64,000 nt of DNA, taken from contig CANMYO010000001.1 in assembly GCA_947502145.1 (NCBI GenBank), forward strand, positions 62,001 to 126,000, in the 5' to 3' direction. Below the pieces are notes generated by a model that was given only the letters and a program-made list of their open reading frames with translations, did not search any database and was not told the origin of the DNA. This DNA is from an uncultured Paracoccaceae bacterium (lineage in GTDB: Bacteria; Pseudomonadota; Alphaproteobacteria; Rhodobacterales; Rhodobacteraceae). Position 1 is the first letter of the stretch. Each line of letters opens with the position of its first letter. The translations under genes and the position numbers were made by a program. This document shows, piece by piece, positions 26,193 through 35,117 of the stretch.

Positions 26193-26221
26193 ACGTTATT
26201 GCGACGCTTTAGTACATTATT
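26193..26221. promoter_or_regulatory. Candidate operator words upstream of the broken gntR
   Basis: ACGTTATT (26193-26200) and GTACATTATT (26212-26221) lie 55-85 bases upstream of the gntR start. The same two words occur upstream of the dehydratase operon at 25141-25171, in the opposite order. Shared AATAAYGT-type sites are consistent with autoregulation plus control of the neighbouring operon. Confidence 0.4.
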
Positions 26222-26277
26222 GATTGGCAAGACCGCCAGCACCTGCAGCCGGATGGTTGGCAGTCAAAGTGCTTCCC

Positions 26278-26350
26278 GGTCAGGGTGCGGCCCGTATTGA
26301 TCCAGGTCAGGGTGCGGCCCGTATTGATCCGGGTCAGACAGCGGCCCGGT
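26278..26350 (+). repeat. 27-bp tandem repeat, about 2.7 copies
   Basis: A unit beginning GGTCAGGGTGCGGCCCG occurs at 26278-26304 and 26305-26331, differing only at the last base. A partial, diverged third copy follows at 26332-26350. The repeat lies in the intergenic space between the broken gntR promoter and the 3' end of the uspA-like gene. No function is evident. Confidence 0.8.
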
Positions 26351-26403
26351 CGTTTTGGTTGGCCGTCGTGCAGCGCCTACGACTTCCGGGCGTGCGTGCC
26401 GAC

Positions 26404-26829
26404 CTAGTCAGAATCCCGGACCACCAGGACCGATTGCCTTGAATGGCGCACCACGCGGGCGGCATTTGATCCCAGCAGGTAATCCCGCAACTCTGGCTGG
26501 TGTGCGCCGATGATGATCAGGTCAGCGTCTATCGCGTCCGCATGGGCAATGACGCGATCATAAACGGTGCCTGTCAGCACATGCTGCGTGGCCTCAAGAC
26601 CCGCAGCAGTCACCGCCTCGGCAAGTTGTTTCTTGCCGGCGGCGACGCTTTCTGACTCAAACTTCTCATCAAAGTATGACCCGACGATCGGCATGCCGAC
26701 AGTTGGGATCACGGTGACCACGTGCAGGTCACAGTTCCAGCCGCTGGTCAGCGCCTTGGCGGTTTGCAGCAGATCTTGCGCATCCTGTGCAACCAGCACG
26801 TCGATGGGGATCAATACCCTGTTGTACAT
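26404..26829 (-). CDS. Universal stress protein (UspA family)
   Basis: A 141-residue single-domain UspA protein. It starts with the usual strand MYNRVLIPIDV and ends with the ATP-binding motif GAHQPELRDYLLGSNAARVV, then HSRQSVLVVR (the G-2x-G-9x-G-S/T pattern, GSNA and RHSRQSV). It is the last gene of the TRAP operon, 12 bases after the fused permease gene. UspA-domain proteins are frequent partners of TRAP transporters (as TeaD is for TeaABC) and may tune uptake through ATP binding. That role is inferred from context. Confidence 0.9.
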   Translation of the reverse strand: MYNRVLIPIDVLVAQDAQDLLQTAKALTSGWNCDLHVVTVIPTVGMPIVGSYFDEKFESESVAAGKKQLAEAVTAAGLEATQHVLTGTVYDRVIAHADAIDADLIIIGAHQPELRDYLLGSNAARVVRHSRQSVLVVRDSD

Positions 26830-26841
26830 GTGATCTCTCCT

Positions 26842-29499
26842 CTAGAACGCGGGCTGTGTCGCACGGGGGCGTTGGATGGCGACGATCATCAGCAAAAGCA
26901 ACAGGGCCGGGATGAAGAAGATCTCCTTTGCCATCCTGTCGTTTTCAACCGCAACGGCTTCGATCTGGGCGGGTTCATCACCGTAGAAATCATAGTCATT
27001 CGCCAAGGCGTCAAAATACGGCGTGCCGGGGAAGGGTTCTTCAAGCATCAACAGACCGTCGGTCTCAAAAACGGTCAGGCCTGCCTCGGCGAGACGTTCT
27101 TCGCCGGTGCCGTCTTCCTCCGGTGTGAACGTCACCGTGGTTGACCCGACAATGCCTGTGTCAAAGTCCGGTGCCGAAATTCGCAACCGGGCCGAGGTTC
27201 CCGACGGCAGTTCTTCCAGCGCGGTAAGCGCGGCGGGCCCGGTGGTTTCGGTATATTTGTCCTGCCATTGATCAAGGAAGAAATCCGGTCGGAACAGTAA
27301 GAAGACGACAAGCATCATCACCACCGCCTCCCACTTGCGGGTCTTGGCGATAAAATAACCCTGGGTCACCGCGGCAAAGACCAGCATCGCAATCAGCGAG
27401 ATAAAGAAGACCAACACCGCCTTACCCGGACCGACATTGATCAACAACAGGTCGGTATTGAAGATGAACATGAACGGCAGCAATGCCGTGCGGATGTCAT
27501 AGCTGAATCCGACAATACCGGTCTTGATCGGATCGCCGCGCGAAATCGCCGCAGCAGCATAGGCTGCCAGCCCCACCGGCGGCGTGTCATCCGCCAGAAT
27601 CCCGAAATAGAACACAAAGAGGTGCACCGCGATCAGCGGCACGATCAACCCCGACTGCGCGCCAACGCTGACAATCACCGGCGCCATGAGCGAGGAGACG
27701 ACAATATAGTTTGCTGTCGTCGGCAGCCCCATCCCAAGGATCAGCGACAAGACGGCCACCAGCACCAGCAGGATAATCAGATTGCCACCGGCGATGGTTT
27801 CAATCACCTGCCCGATAATCTGATGGGCCCCGGTCAAAGAGATCGTGCCAACGATGATACCGGCCGCGCCGGTTGCAACACCGATCCCGATCATATTGCG
27901 CGCACCGCTTTCCAGACCTGCGACAAAATCCCTGAACGCCGCAGCCAGGTTGGTGCCAAAAGAGGCCTGTTCACCCATCGCCGACAGATGCATCCGCCCT
28001 GCCCCGCGGAACATCGCCTTGAGCGGGCGATGGGTCAGCGCCACGATGATCATCGCAATCGTGGCCCAAAAGGCCGACAGGGCCGGTGACAGTCGGTCCA
28101 GTGTTTCCGTCCGCACCATCAGGTTCCAGACCAGCACAAAGATCGGCAGCGCATAATAGGCACCCCCCCAGAACGTTGGTGTCAGGCGGGGTGCTTCGAC
28201 CACCTTCGAATTGGGATCATCCGGCACAACATCAGGATAGCGCGAGGCGACATAGACCAGCGCGATATAGGCACTCAAAAGCAGCACAAGGGCCGGATAG
28301 ATCGTGCCACCGGGCATCATCGGTTCAAGTGCTGCGCGGAAGGCGATGACCAGCATCGTCAGCGCCGCCATCACGAAAAAGCCGGTCAGGAACAGGATCA
28401 TGATCATGACCACGCCAATATGGCGACCCGGCTTTGTCAGACCCTTCAGGCCCAGCTTGAGGCTTTCCAGATGCACAATATAAAGCAGCGCGATGTATGA
28501 AATCACAGCTGGCAGAAAGGCGTGTTTGACGACTTCGATATAAGGAATATTCACGTATTCCACCATCAGGAAGGCCGCAGCCCCCATCACCGGCGGCGTC
28601 AACTGGCCATTGGTAGAGGACGCCACTTCGACCGCACCGGCCTTTTCGGGGCTAAAACCGATCCGCTTCATCAGCGGGATGGTGAATGTCCCGGTGGTCA
28701 CGGTGTTGGCAATGGAAGAGCCTGAGATCATCCCGGTCATCATCGAGGACAGCACAGCGGCTTTGGCCGGTCCGCCACGCAAGGCGCCCAGCAACGCGAT
28801 CGCCACCTTGATGAACCAATTGCCGCCCCCGGCTTTTTCCAGCAACGACCCAAACAGCACGAACAGGAAAATCATTGAGGTCGAAACGCCCAGCGCAACC
28901 CCAAAGACGCCTTCGGTCTGCATCCAATAATGGCCCATGGCCTTGCTGAAGGATGCGCCACCATAGTTGGTAATGCTGCCGATCCATGCGGAATACCCGC
29001 CAAAGAAAGCCAGCGCCAGAAAGGCTGAAGCGATAATCACCAAAGGCAAGCCAAGCGATCGGAATACCGCGATCATCAGCACCACCATGCCGATTCCGGA
29101 CATCACAATGTCCGAGGTCGACCAAAGTCCAGGGCGGTCGGCAATTTCAAACCGGAAGACCACCAGATAAAGCGTGGCGGCGGTGCCCAGAATGACCAGC
29201 GCCCAGTCATAAAGCGGAATCCTGTCGCGGTGACCAAGAATCGGGAAGGCCAGCGTGGCCAGCGCAAGGGCAAAGGCCAGATGCACAAACCGCGCCTGCG
29301 CGACGATGTTGGCAAAAATGCCTACACCGGTTGCCTGCGCCAGAACCCCCGGCAGTTTTGATGCGATATAAAGCTGGAAAAGGGACCAGGTGATACACAG
29401 CGCAAAGATCAGCTTTGCTGCAAACGGACCGGCGTTACGCGCGCCTGTATCCGCTTCGGCGACCATGTCTTCTGCGGATCTGGTTGTGGTGTCGGTCAT
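26842..29499 (-). CDS. TRAP transporter fused permease (DctQM, with DUF3394 C-terminus)
   Basis: An 885-residue membrane protein from the ATG at 29499 (MTDTTTRSAEDM), in which the small (DctQ-like, first ~170 residues) and large (DctM-like) TRAP subunits are fused. The large part shows the conserved SSMMTGMISGSSIANTVTTG stretch and GLPTTANYIVVSSLM. A hydrophilic C-terminal domain (about 740-850, DUF3394 type) is followed by a last helix, EIFFIPALLLLLMIVAI. It pairs with the TAXI-type binding protein encoded upstream; TAXI systems take up organic acids or amino-acid-like substrates using an ion gradient. Confidence 0.92.
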   Translation of the reverse strand: MTDTTTRSAEDMVAEADTGARNAGPFAAKLIFALCITWSLFQLYIASKLPGVLAQATGVGIFANIVAQARFVHLAFALALATLAFPILGHRDRIPLYDWALVILGTAATLYLVVFRFEIADRPGLWSTSDIVMSGIGMVVLMIAVFRSLGLPLVIIASAFLALAFFGGYSAWIGSITNYGGASFSKAMGHYWMQTEGVFGVALGVSTSMIFLFVLFGSLLEKAGGGNWFIKVAIALLGALRGGPAKAAVLSSMMTGMISGSSIANTVTTGTFTIPLMKRIGFSPEKAGAVEVASSTNGQLTPPVMGAAAFLMVEYVNIPYIEVVKHAFLPAVISYIALLYIVHLESLKLGLKGLTKPGRHIGVVMIMILFLTGFFVMAALTMLVIAFRAALEPMMPGGTIYPALVLLLSAYIALVYVASRYPDVVPDDPNSKVVEAPRLTPTFWGGAYYALPIFVLVWNLMVRTETLDRLSPALSAFWATIAMIIVALTHRPLKAMFRGAGRMHLSAMGEQASFGTNLAAAFRDFVAGLESGARNMIGIGVATGAAGIIVGTISLTGAHQIIGQVIETIAGGNLIILLVLVAVLSLILGMGLPTTANYIVVSSLMAPVIVSVGAQSGLIVPLIAVHLFVFYFGILADDTPPVGLAAYAAAAISRGDPIKTGIVGFSYDIRTALLPFMFIFNTDLLLINVGPGKAVLVFFISLIAMLVFAAVTQGYFIAKTRKWEAVVMMLVVFLLFRPDFFLDQWQDKYTETTGPAALTALEELPSGTSARLRISAPDFDTGIVGSTTVTFTPEEDGTGEERLAEAGLTVFETDGLLMLEEPFPGTPYFDALANDYDFYGDEPAQIEAVAVENDRMAKEIFFIPALLLLLMIVAIQRPRATQPAF

Positions 29500-29595
29500 T
29501 CCCTTGCCCCCTTGGAATTCAACGTCTTGGCAAAACGCCAGCGCATCCAAGGGACACGCTGGCGCTTGTTTCTTACGACATCATGATGACGCCAT

Positions 29596-30567
29596 TTAGT
29601 CCATCAGGCCCAGCTCTTTATAGGCACGCTCTGCACCGGGGTGCAGTGGCGCCGACAGGCCATCGCTGATCATTTCCGCAGGATCGAGATTGGCAAAAGC
29701 CGGGTGCAATCCACGGAAATCATCAAGGTTGGACAGGACCGCTTTGGCCACGATATAGGCGGTTTCTTCTGGAACATCGGCAGATGTCACAAAGGTTGCG
29801 CCCACACCAAAGGTGGTGGTGTCACTGTCGGTCCCTGCATACATGCCGCCCGGAATGGTCGCGACGCGGTAATATGGGTTATCGTTGACCAGCGCATCAA
29901 TTGGTGCCCCGGTGACCGAGATCAACTGCACGTCACATGTGGTCGTGGCCTCTTTGATCGCGGCGGCCGGGTGACCAATCGTGTAGATCATTGCGTCGAT
30001 ATTATCGTCGCAAATCTGCTTGGCCATTTCAGAGCCCTTGTACTCGGTCGCGAGCGCAAAGCTGTCCATGCCCATGCCAAAGGCCTCCATGACGACTTCC
30101 ATCGTCGCGCGCTGACCTGATCCGGGGTTCCCGACGTTGACGCGCTTACCGGCCAGTTCCTCAAACGAGGTGATGCCGCTGTCCGCGCGCACGATCAGGG
30201 TGAACGGCTCCGGATGGACCGAGAACATGGCACGTATTTCAGGGAATGGGTTGTCCTCGAACCGTGATGTGCCGTTGTAGGCGTGGTACTGCCAATCAGA
30301 CTGGGCGACGCCGAATTCAAGCTCACCCGCCTTGATGGTGTTGATGTTGTACACCGACCCACCGGTCGATTCCACAGCGCAGCGAATGCCGTGGTCTTTA
30401 CGGTCACGGTTCACCAGACGGCAAATTGCGCCACCCGTTGGATAATAGACGCCGGTCACGCCGCCCGTACCGATTGAAATAAACTGCTGGTCCTGCGCTG
30501 CTGCGCTGCTGCCGAATGCAATTGATGCGGCTGCAACCATGCAGCCAACCATTTTCATGTGTTTCAT
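29596..30567 (-). CDS. TAXI-family TRAP transporter substrate-binding protein
   Basis: Periplasmic receptor, 323 residues from the ATG at 30567, preceded by GGGAG. A signal peptide is visible (MKHMKMVGCMVAAASIAFGS, cleavage near AAA-QDQ). The mature protein opens with the TAXI signature: FISIGTGGVTGVYYPTGGAI and later STGGSVYNINTIKAGELEFG. It lies between the rpiR gene and the fused permease gene on the same strand. A near-copy of the RpiR palindrome sits 84 bases upstream of its start. The ligand is unknown; the divergent BKACE and aminotransferase genes suggest a keto or amino acid. Confidence 0.92.
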   Translation of the reverse strand: MKHMKMVGCMVAAASIAFGSSAAAQDQQFISIGTGGVTGVYYPTGGAICRLVNRDRKDHGIRCAVESTGGSVYNINTIKAGELEFGVAQSDWQYHAYNGTSRFEDNPFPEIRAMFSVHPEPFTLIVRADSGITSFEELAGKRVNVGNPGSGQRATMEVVMEAFGMGMDSFALATEYKGSEMAKQICDDNIDAMIYTIGHPAAAIKEATTTCDVQLISVTGAPIDALVNDNPYYRVATIPGGMYAGTDSDTTTFGVGATFVTSADVPEETAYIVAKAVLSNLDDFRGLHPAFANLDPAEMISDGLSAPLHPGAERAYKELGLMD

Positions 30568-30650
30568 GAAGTTCTCCCTAAAACGCTTGGCGGTCAAACT
30601 ACGCCATTTGTAGGCGTGAGGGTCTTAGAAGTTTCGCGGGATGTCACGCA

Positions 30651-30664
30651 ATAACTAATGTTTT
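30651..30664. promoter_or_regulatory. Second RpiR-operator-like site
   Basis: ATAACTAATGTTTT matches the perfect palindrome ATAACATATGTTAT at 31567 in both half-sites (ATAAC, GTT-T). It overlaps the end of the rpiR gene and lies upstream of the TAXI gene, so the TRAP genes could have their own regulated promoter. Confidence 0.4.
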
Positions 30665-31542
30665 TTTTGCGGAACCCAATAAGCGTTATTTTCTATCCGC
30701 AACATTTCATAGGATGTGATTCGGCTCCGCGCCGGTGCGCCGCCCCGCTCGATCAGGCAGGCCAGCAAAAGTTCGGTCACTGCCATCATCCCCGAAAAAC
30801 AGCCAAAGTGGTGGGTGCTTAGCACCGATGCGACCAGCGTGTGTTCGGGGACGATGTCGGGTGAAACCACCTCTGAATCGGTGATTAACAGCAGTTTAAC
30901 CCCCCTTTTCTGCGCAAATGCGCAGGCTTCTATTGTCTCGTGCGAGTATGGGGTCACGGTGATCGCGACCAGAACATCGCCCTCTCTGGCGTCGATCAGA
31001 TCATCAATGGGGCTGTTATGGTGACGCGGGATAAGTTGCAGCGATGGCAATGCCATGCGTCCGGCATAATGCACGTAGTGGGCAATCGCATAGCTGCTAC
31101 GGATTGCCGTGAGGTAAACTGTTCTGGCCGCCATCAGCATGTCTGTGATCTGCTCAAGCTCCGCCAGGTTCTGCCGCTCCAGCGAATGCGACACGATCGC
31201 CAGCGCGTTTTTGGCCGCATCTGCATAAACCGGGCCCAATACCGATCGGCCCCGCAAATCGCCCAGCCAATCGGGATCTGATCGGTGCCCCGGACCCGAG
31301 ATAAGGGCGTGACGATAGGGTTGCCGGAACGCTTCGAAGGTCTCAAAACCCAGTGTTTTCGCCATGTTTACAAGGGTGTATGTGCTCACATGGGCTTTGC
31401 GCGCGGTTTCGCGAATTGAATCGAGCCCAAAGTCGGACGGGTGATCCAAGACATATTTTGCCGCCGCACGCATCTGGGGCGAAAACTGCGATATGCCCTG
31501 CTTGAGGGCCGCGGTTGTGTTGGCTTTGACGGTTGGGTCCAT
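30655..31542 (-). CDS. MurR/RpiR-family transcriptional regulator
   Basis: A 295-residue regulator. An N-terminal HTH_6 domain spans about residues 10-85 (FSPQMRAAAKYVLDHPSDFG, STYTLVNMAKTLGFETFEAF). A C-terminal SIS sugar-isomerase-like effector domain spans about 125-260 (VYLTAIRSSYAIAHYVHYAG, DVLVAITVTPYSHETIEACA). It is divergent from the BKACE gene and upstream of the TRAP genes, with a perfect 14-bp palindrome just before its start. It most likely controls both directions in response to a phosphosugar-like or pathway ligand. Confidence 0.88.
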   Translation of the reverse strand: MDPTVKANTTAALKQGISQFSPQMRAAAKYVLDHPSDFGLDSIRETARKAHVSTYTLVNMAKTLGFETFEAFRQPYRHALISGPGHRSDPDWLGDLRGRSVLGPVYADAAKNALAIVSHSLERQNLAELEQITDMLMAARTVYLTAIRSSYAIAHYVHYAGRMALPSLQLIPRHHNSPIDDLIDAREGDVLVAITVTPYSHETIEACAFAQKRGVKLLLITDSEVVSPDIVPEHTLVASVLSTHHFGCFSGMMAVTELLLACLIERGGAPARSRITSYEMLRIENNAYWVPQKKH

Positions 31543-31566
31543 GCGATTCGCCTCCGGTCAGTTCAG

Positions 31567-31580
31567 ATAACATATGTTAT
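31567..31580. promoter_or_regulatory. Perfect 14-bp palindrome, candidate RpiR operator
   Basis: ATAACATATGTTAT, 25 bases upstream of rpiR and about 90 bases upstream of the divergent BKACE gene. The position between divergent transcripts and the second half-matching site at 30651 support a role as the RpiR operator. Confidence 0.6.
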
Positions 31581-31667
31581 TTTGCGTGGCGATTGACTCT
31601 GAATGTAATTCCTCGCTGAATCAGATGTGTATCAAGCGAATTGCCGTTCGATCAGAGAGGCCCGCGC

Positions 31668-32450
31668 ATGAAGACCGCATTTCACCTGATGGCTACGCCC
31701 AATGGTGCCCGGCTGACCAGGGCCGACCGCCCCGGCCTGCCAATCCCGGCTGATGAGGTCGCCGCCACCGCCGTGGCCTGCGCGCAGGTTGCTGCATCAG
31801 CCATTCATGTCCATGGGCGGGACGCAATAGCGGCGCATTCGGTTGATCCGGCACGCCATGACGCGGCCGTTGGCAAGATCAGGGCGCGAACCGACATCGC
31901 AATCCAGATCTCGACCGAAACCGCGGGCATCTTTGACATCTCGGCCCAACGCCGCCGCCTGAAACAGCTGCCCGCCAATGATGCCAGCGTGGCCTTGCGG
32001 GAAATTTCGCGTAGCCCGGATCAGCGGACCCGGACCTACCAGGCCGCCGCAGGGCGCGGCATTGATCCGCAGCATATTTCTTACACACCTGATAAGGCCG
32101 GTCAGCTGCAGCGCCACTTTGACCGCCGCGACATTCTACCACAATCGCGCCGGGTGATTTTCGTCCTTGGCCGTTACGATTTGCAGCGACTGGCCTCACC
32201 CGACAAGCTTGACCCGTACCTGACCGCGATGGGGGCCGAGGATCTGAACCTGGCTGCCTGCGCCTTCGGATTTCAGGAACAGGATTGCCTGCGTGCCGCG
32301 CCCAACCGGGGTGGAAACGTCAGAATCGAACTTGAAAACAACCACATAACCCCTTCTGACACACCCTATCAAAACAACGAAACCGCTGTTGCCGACCTTG
32401 TCCAGGTCGCCAATGACGCCGGTTTCCAAACCAAACAGGTTCCTGCATGA
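31668..32450 (+). CDS. Beta-keto acid cleavage enzyme (BKACE, DUF849)
   Basis: A 260-residue protein from the ATG at 31668 (MKTAFHLMATPNG), with GAGAGG upstream. BKACE enzymes condense a beta-keto acid with acetyl-CoA and release acetoacetate plus a new CoA ester. Zinc ligands H47 and H49 are in AIHVHGRD, and the C-terminal signature NVRIELENNHITPSDTP carries the third ligand region and the usual NxxLV helix (QNNETAVADLVQ). It is shorter than most members (270-310) and lacks some of the usual glycine-rich central motifs, so it is a divergent subgroup. The stop overlaps the aminotransferase start (ATGA). Confidence 0.82.
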   Translation: MKTAFHLMATPNGARLTRADRPGLPIPADEVAATAVACAQVAASAIHVHGRDAIAAHSVDPARHDAAVGKIRARTDIAIQISTETAGIFDISAQRRRLKQLPANDASVALREISRSPDQRTRTYQAAAGRGIDPQHISYTPDKAGQLQRHFDRRDILPQSRRVIFVLGRYDLQRLASPDKLDPYLTAMGAEDLNLAACAFGFQEQDCLRAAPNRGGNVRIELENNHITPSDTPYQNNETAVADLVQVANDAGFQTKQVPA

Positions 32451-33763
32451 CACATGTTTTTCCGCGCCAGATGACCGCCCCTCCGGTCAAGGCCGTTGCC
32501 AGTGAAGGCTGCTATATCACGGATCAGTCCGGCAAACGCTACCTTGATGGCTCCGGCGGCGCGGCGGTGTCCTGTCTGGGACATGGCGACCCAGAGATCA
32601 TCGCCGCAATTCAGGATCAGGCCGCCCAACTGGCCTATGCCCACACCGGATTTTTCACCAGCGACCCGGCAGAGGCGCTCGCCGATCTGCTTATTCAACA
32701 TGCGCCGTCGGGGCTGGATCGGGTCTATTTCGTCTCTGGCGGATCAGAAGCGATCGAAGCCGCGCTCAAGCTGGCGCGCCAGTACCATATCGAAAACGGG
32801 CAACCGCAGCGCCGCCACGTCATTGCCCGGCGCCAAAGCTATCACGGCAATACGCTTGGAGCTTTGGCGACGGGCGGCAACCAGTTGCGGCGGGCCCAGT
32901 TTGAACCCATGCTGATGAACGTCAGCCATATCGCCCCTTGCTATGAATACGTTGACCGGCACGCGGATGAAACGCCCTTCGCATACGGGCAGCGCACCGC
33001 ACAGGCGCTGGAGGACGAGATTTTGCGCCTTGGCCCCGATCAGGTCATGGCCTTTGTTGCCGAACCCGTGGTTGGCGCGACGCTGGGCGCGGTTCCGGCG
33101 GTGGCGGGGTATTTCAAGCGTATTCGCGAGATTTGCGACCGCTACGGCGTTCTGCTGATCCTGGATGAGGTGATGTGCGGCATGGGGCGCACCGGTCATC
33201 TGTTCGCCTGCGAGGCGGACGGGATCGCACCTGATATCCTGTGCATCGCAAAGGGGCTTGGCGCAGGGTATCAGCCCATCGGCGCTATGATCTGCTCAAA
33301 GACGATCTATGATCTGATCCGCGCCGGATCCGGGCAGTTTCAGCATGGGCACACCTATATCGGCCATCCGATTGCCTGCGCGGCCGGCCTGGCTGTTGTC
33401 AATGCCATCATTGATCGCGGACTGATCGCGGCGGTGAATGCCAAGTCGGCCCAGTTGTTTGACCGTCTGGATGCGGCCTTTGCACAGCATCCCCACATCG
33501 GCGATATCAGGGGCCGCGGGCTGTTCATTGGACTTGAACTGGTCGAAGACCGCGAATCCAAAACCCCCTTTGCCCCCGACCGCAAGATCGCAGCACAGAT
33601 CAAGGCGGCAGCCTTTGATGCCGGGTTGATCTGTTACCCGATGAGCGGGACCCGCGATGGACGCACGGGTGATCACATCCTGCTGGCCCCGCCTTTCATT
33701 CTGTCCGAACCGGACATGGATGTGCTGGTCGCGGCCCTGACATCCGCGATGCGTGCCATCTGA
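32447..33763 (+). CDS. Class III (omega) aminotransferase
   Basis: A 438-residue PLP-dependent aminotransferase. Seen: YFVSGGSEAIEAALKLARQY (phosphate-binding region), SYHGNTLGA, the Asp that pairs with the PLP ring in LILDEVMCGMGRTG, and the Schiff-base Lys in CIAKGLGAGYQP. It transfers an omega- or beta-amino group to a keto acid. Coupled translationally to the BKACE gene, it would generate the keto acid that BKACE cleaves or use its product; a plausible scheme is breakdown of a beta- or omega-amino acid imported by the TRAP system. Substrate unknown. Confidence 0.9.
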   Translation: MTHVFPRQMTAPPVKAVASEGCYITDQSGKRYLDGSGGAAVSCLGHGDPEIIAAIQDQAAQLAYAHTGFFTSDPAEALADLLIQHAPSGLDRVYFVSGGSEAIEAALKLARQYHIENGQPQRRHVIARRQSYHGNTLGALATGGNQLRRAQFEPMLMNVSHIAPCYEYVDRHADETPFAYGQRTAQALEDEILRLGPDQVMAFVAEPVVGATLGAVPAVAGYFKRIREICDRYGVLLILDEVMCGMGRTGHLFACEADGIAPDILCIAKGLGAGYQPIGAMICSKTIYDLIRAGSGQFQHGHTYIGHPIACAAGLAVVNAIIDRGLIAAVNAKSAQLFDRLDAAFAQHPHIGDIRGRGLFIGLELVEDRESKTPFAPDRKIAAQIKAAAFDAGLICYPMSGTRDGRTGDHILLAPPFILSEPDMDVLVAALTSAMRAI

Positions 33764-33966
33764 CGCCAGATCACGGCCCGCCTCTCGCGAAACGCCACCG
33801 CTTTTGCACAGATGCGGGAAACTTTCCGGCGACCGCTGCTGCAAACGTCGACATTCCCGCCCCTGGCGATTATGCCCTGCCCTGAAACGACGCGGTCAAG
33901 CTGGTGGCCGCACAAGACCGCTGGATCATTGGGTGTCCAGTCGATGCAAGGGAAGTGACCGTCGCC

Positions 33967-34923
33967 ATGTCAGCCAATCAGAATTCTTCGCCCGCAAAAC
34001 AGGCCGCCCAAGCCGTCCCAAACTTTGTCGCGATCGGGGAATGCATGGTTGAAATGGCGCCGTCCGGGGTCGCTGGGCAATTCCAGATGTCCTACGCGGG
34101 GGACACATTCAACACGGCCTGGTATCTCAGACAGCTATGCCCGACATGGGGCGCCCGTTTTGTTTCGCGGATCGGCACCGACAGCGCCTCTGACGGGATG
34201 CTGGCCATGGCACAGAAGGCGGGTCTTGACACCGGTCATATCGGGCGCAGCACTGACCGGTCGATCGGGCTTTACCTGATTTCGCTGGTGGACGGTGAAC
34301 GCAGCTTTTCCTATTGGCGCGACCAATCCGCCGCGCGCCAGCTCGCGGATGATCGTGACAGCCTTGCCCGCGCGGTGGCAGATGCGACCTGTGTCTACAT
34401 CTCTGGCATTACGCTGGGGATTCTGACACCTGACTCACGCCAGACCCTGCTTTCGGTTGTCGCCGAGGCCCGCGCCGCGGGGAAGGTCACGATGTTTGAT
34501 TCCAACCTGCGCCCGCGTCTTTGGGAAGACACTGCAACAATGTGCGACACGGTTATGCAGGCCGCCGCCGTCAGCGACATCGTGCTGCCGTCTTATGATG
34601 ACGAGGTGACATACTTTGCCGATGCCGATCAGGAGGCCACGCGGACGCGCTATCTGAATGCGGGCGCGACAACGGTGATCGTCAAGAATGGGGACGGCGT
34701 GATCGAATACGCCGCCGGTGGAAACCTTGGACAGGTGACGCCCAACCCTGTTGGCAACATTGTCGACACAACTGCGGCGGGTGACAGCTTTAATGCGGGC
34801 TTTGTCGCCGGTTTCCTCGCCAATGCGCCGATCGAAGATGCGATCATGCAGGGGGCGGGTGTGGCCGCGCAGGTGATCAGCCAGCGCGGCGCGTTGGTCA
34901 ATCTGGACCTGACAAAGCTCTGA
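33967..34923 (+). CDS. kdgK: PfkB-family sugar kinase (2-dehydro-3-deoxygluconate kinase-like)
   Basis: A 318-residue ribokinase-family enzyme from the ATG at 33967 (MSANQNSSP); a GTG at 33904 is also open but lacks a better ribosome site. PfkB signatures: GECMVEMAP and GDTFNTAWYL near the N-terminus, and the anion-hole/catalytic-base motif DTTAAGDSFNAGFVAG near the C-terminus. The MVEM and YAGDTFNTA pattern matches 2-keto-3-deoxygluconate kinases. It would phosphorylate KDG formed by sugar-acid dehydratases such as the two encoded earlier in the window. It is 203 bases after the aminotransferase gene and may be separately transcribed. Confidence 0.8.
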   Translation: MSANQNSSPAKQAAQAVPNFVAIGECMVEMAPSGVAGQFQMSYAGDTFNTAWYLRQLCPTWGARFVSRIGTDSASDGMLAMAQKAGLDTGHIGRSTDRSIGLYLISLVDGERSFSYWRDQSAARQLADDRDSLARAVADATCVYISGITLGILTPDSRQTLLSVVAEARAAGKVTMFDSNLRPRLWEDTATMCDTVMQAAAVSDIVLPSYDDEVTYFADADQEATRTRYLNAGATTVIVKNGDGVIEYAAGGNLGQVTPNPVGNIVDTTAAGDSFNAGFVAGFLANAPIEDAIMQGAGVAAQVISQRGALVNLDLTKL

Positions 34924-35117
34924 TCGCGGCCACAGGCGCGACCTTTCATAATTTATATCAAAGGGTTGCCCGGTTCATCTCCGTGCAACTCACAGCAACT
35001 CACAGCGCCTTACTGGACTGGGCGCCGGGTGACTTGCATGTTCGTGGCACACCCTGATCAGGCTGCTGCCACACCTGATGCCGCCCTGATCAGCGCAATC
35101 GCAACGGAGATGTCAAA

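Noticed and set aside
26278-26350. CRISPR-like repeats
   Set aside because: The 27-bp units are directly adjacent with no spacers and there are no cas genes, so this is a simple tandem repeat.
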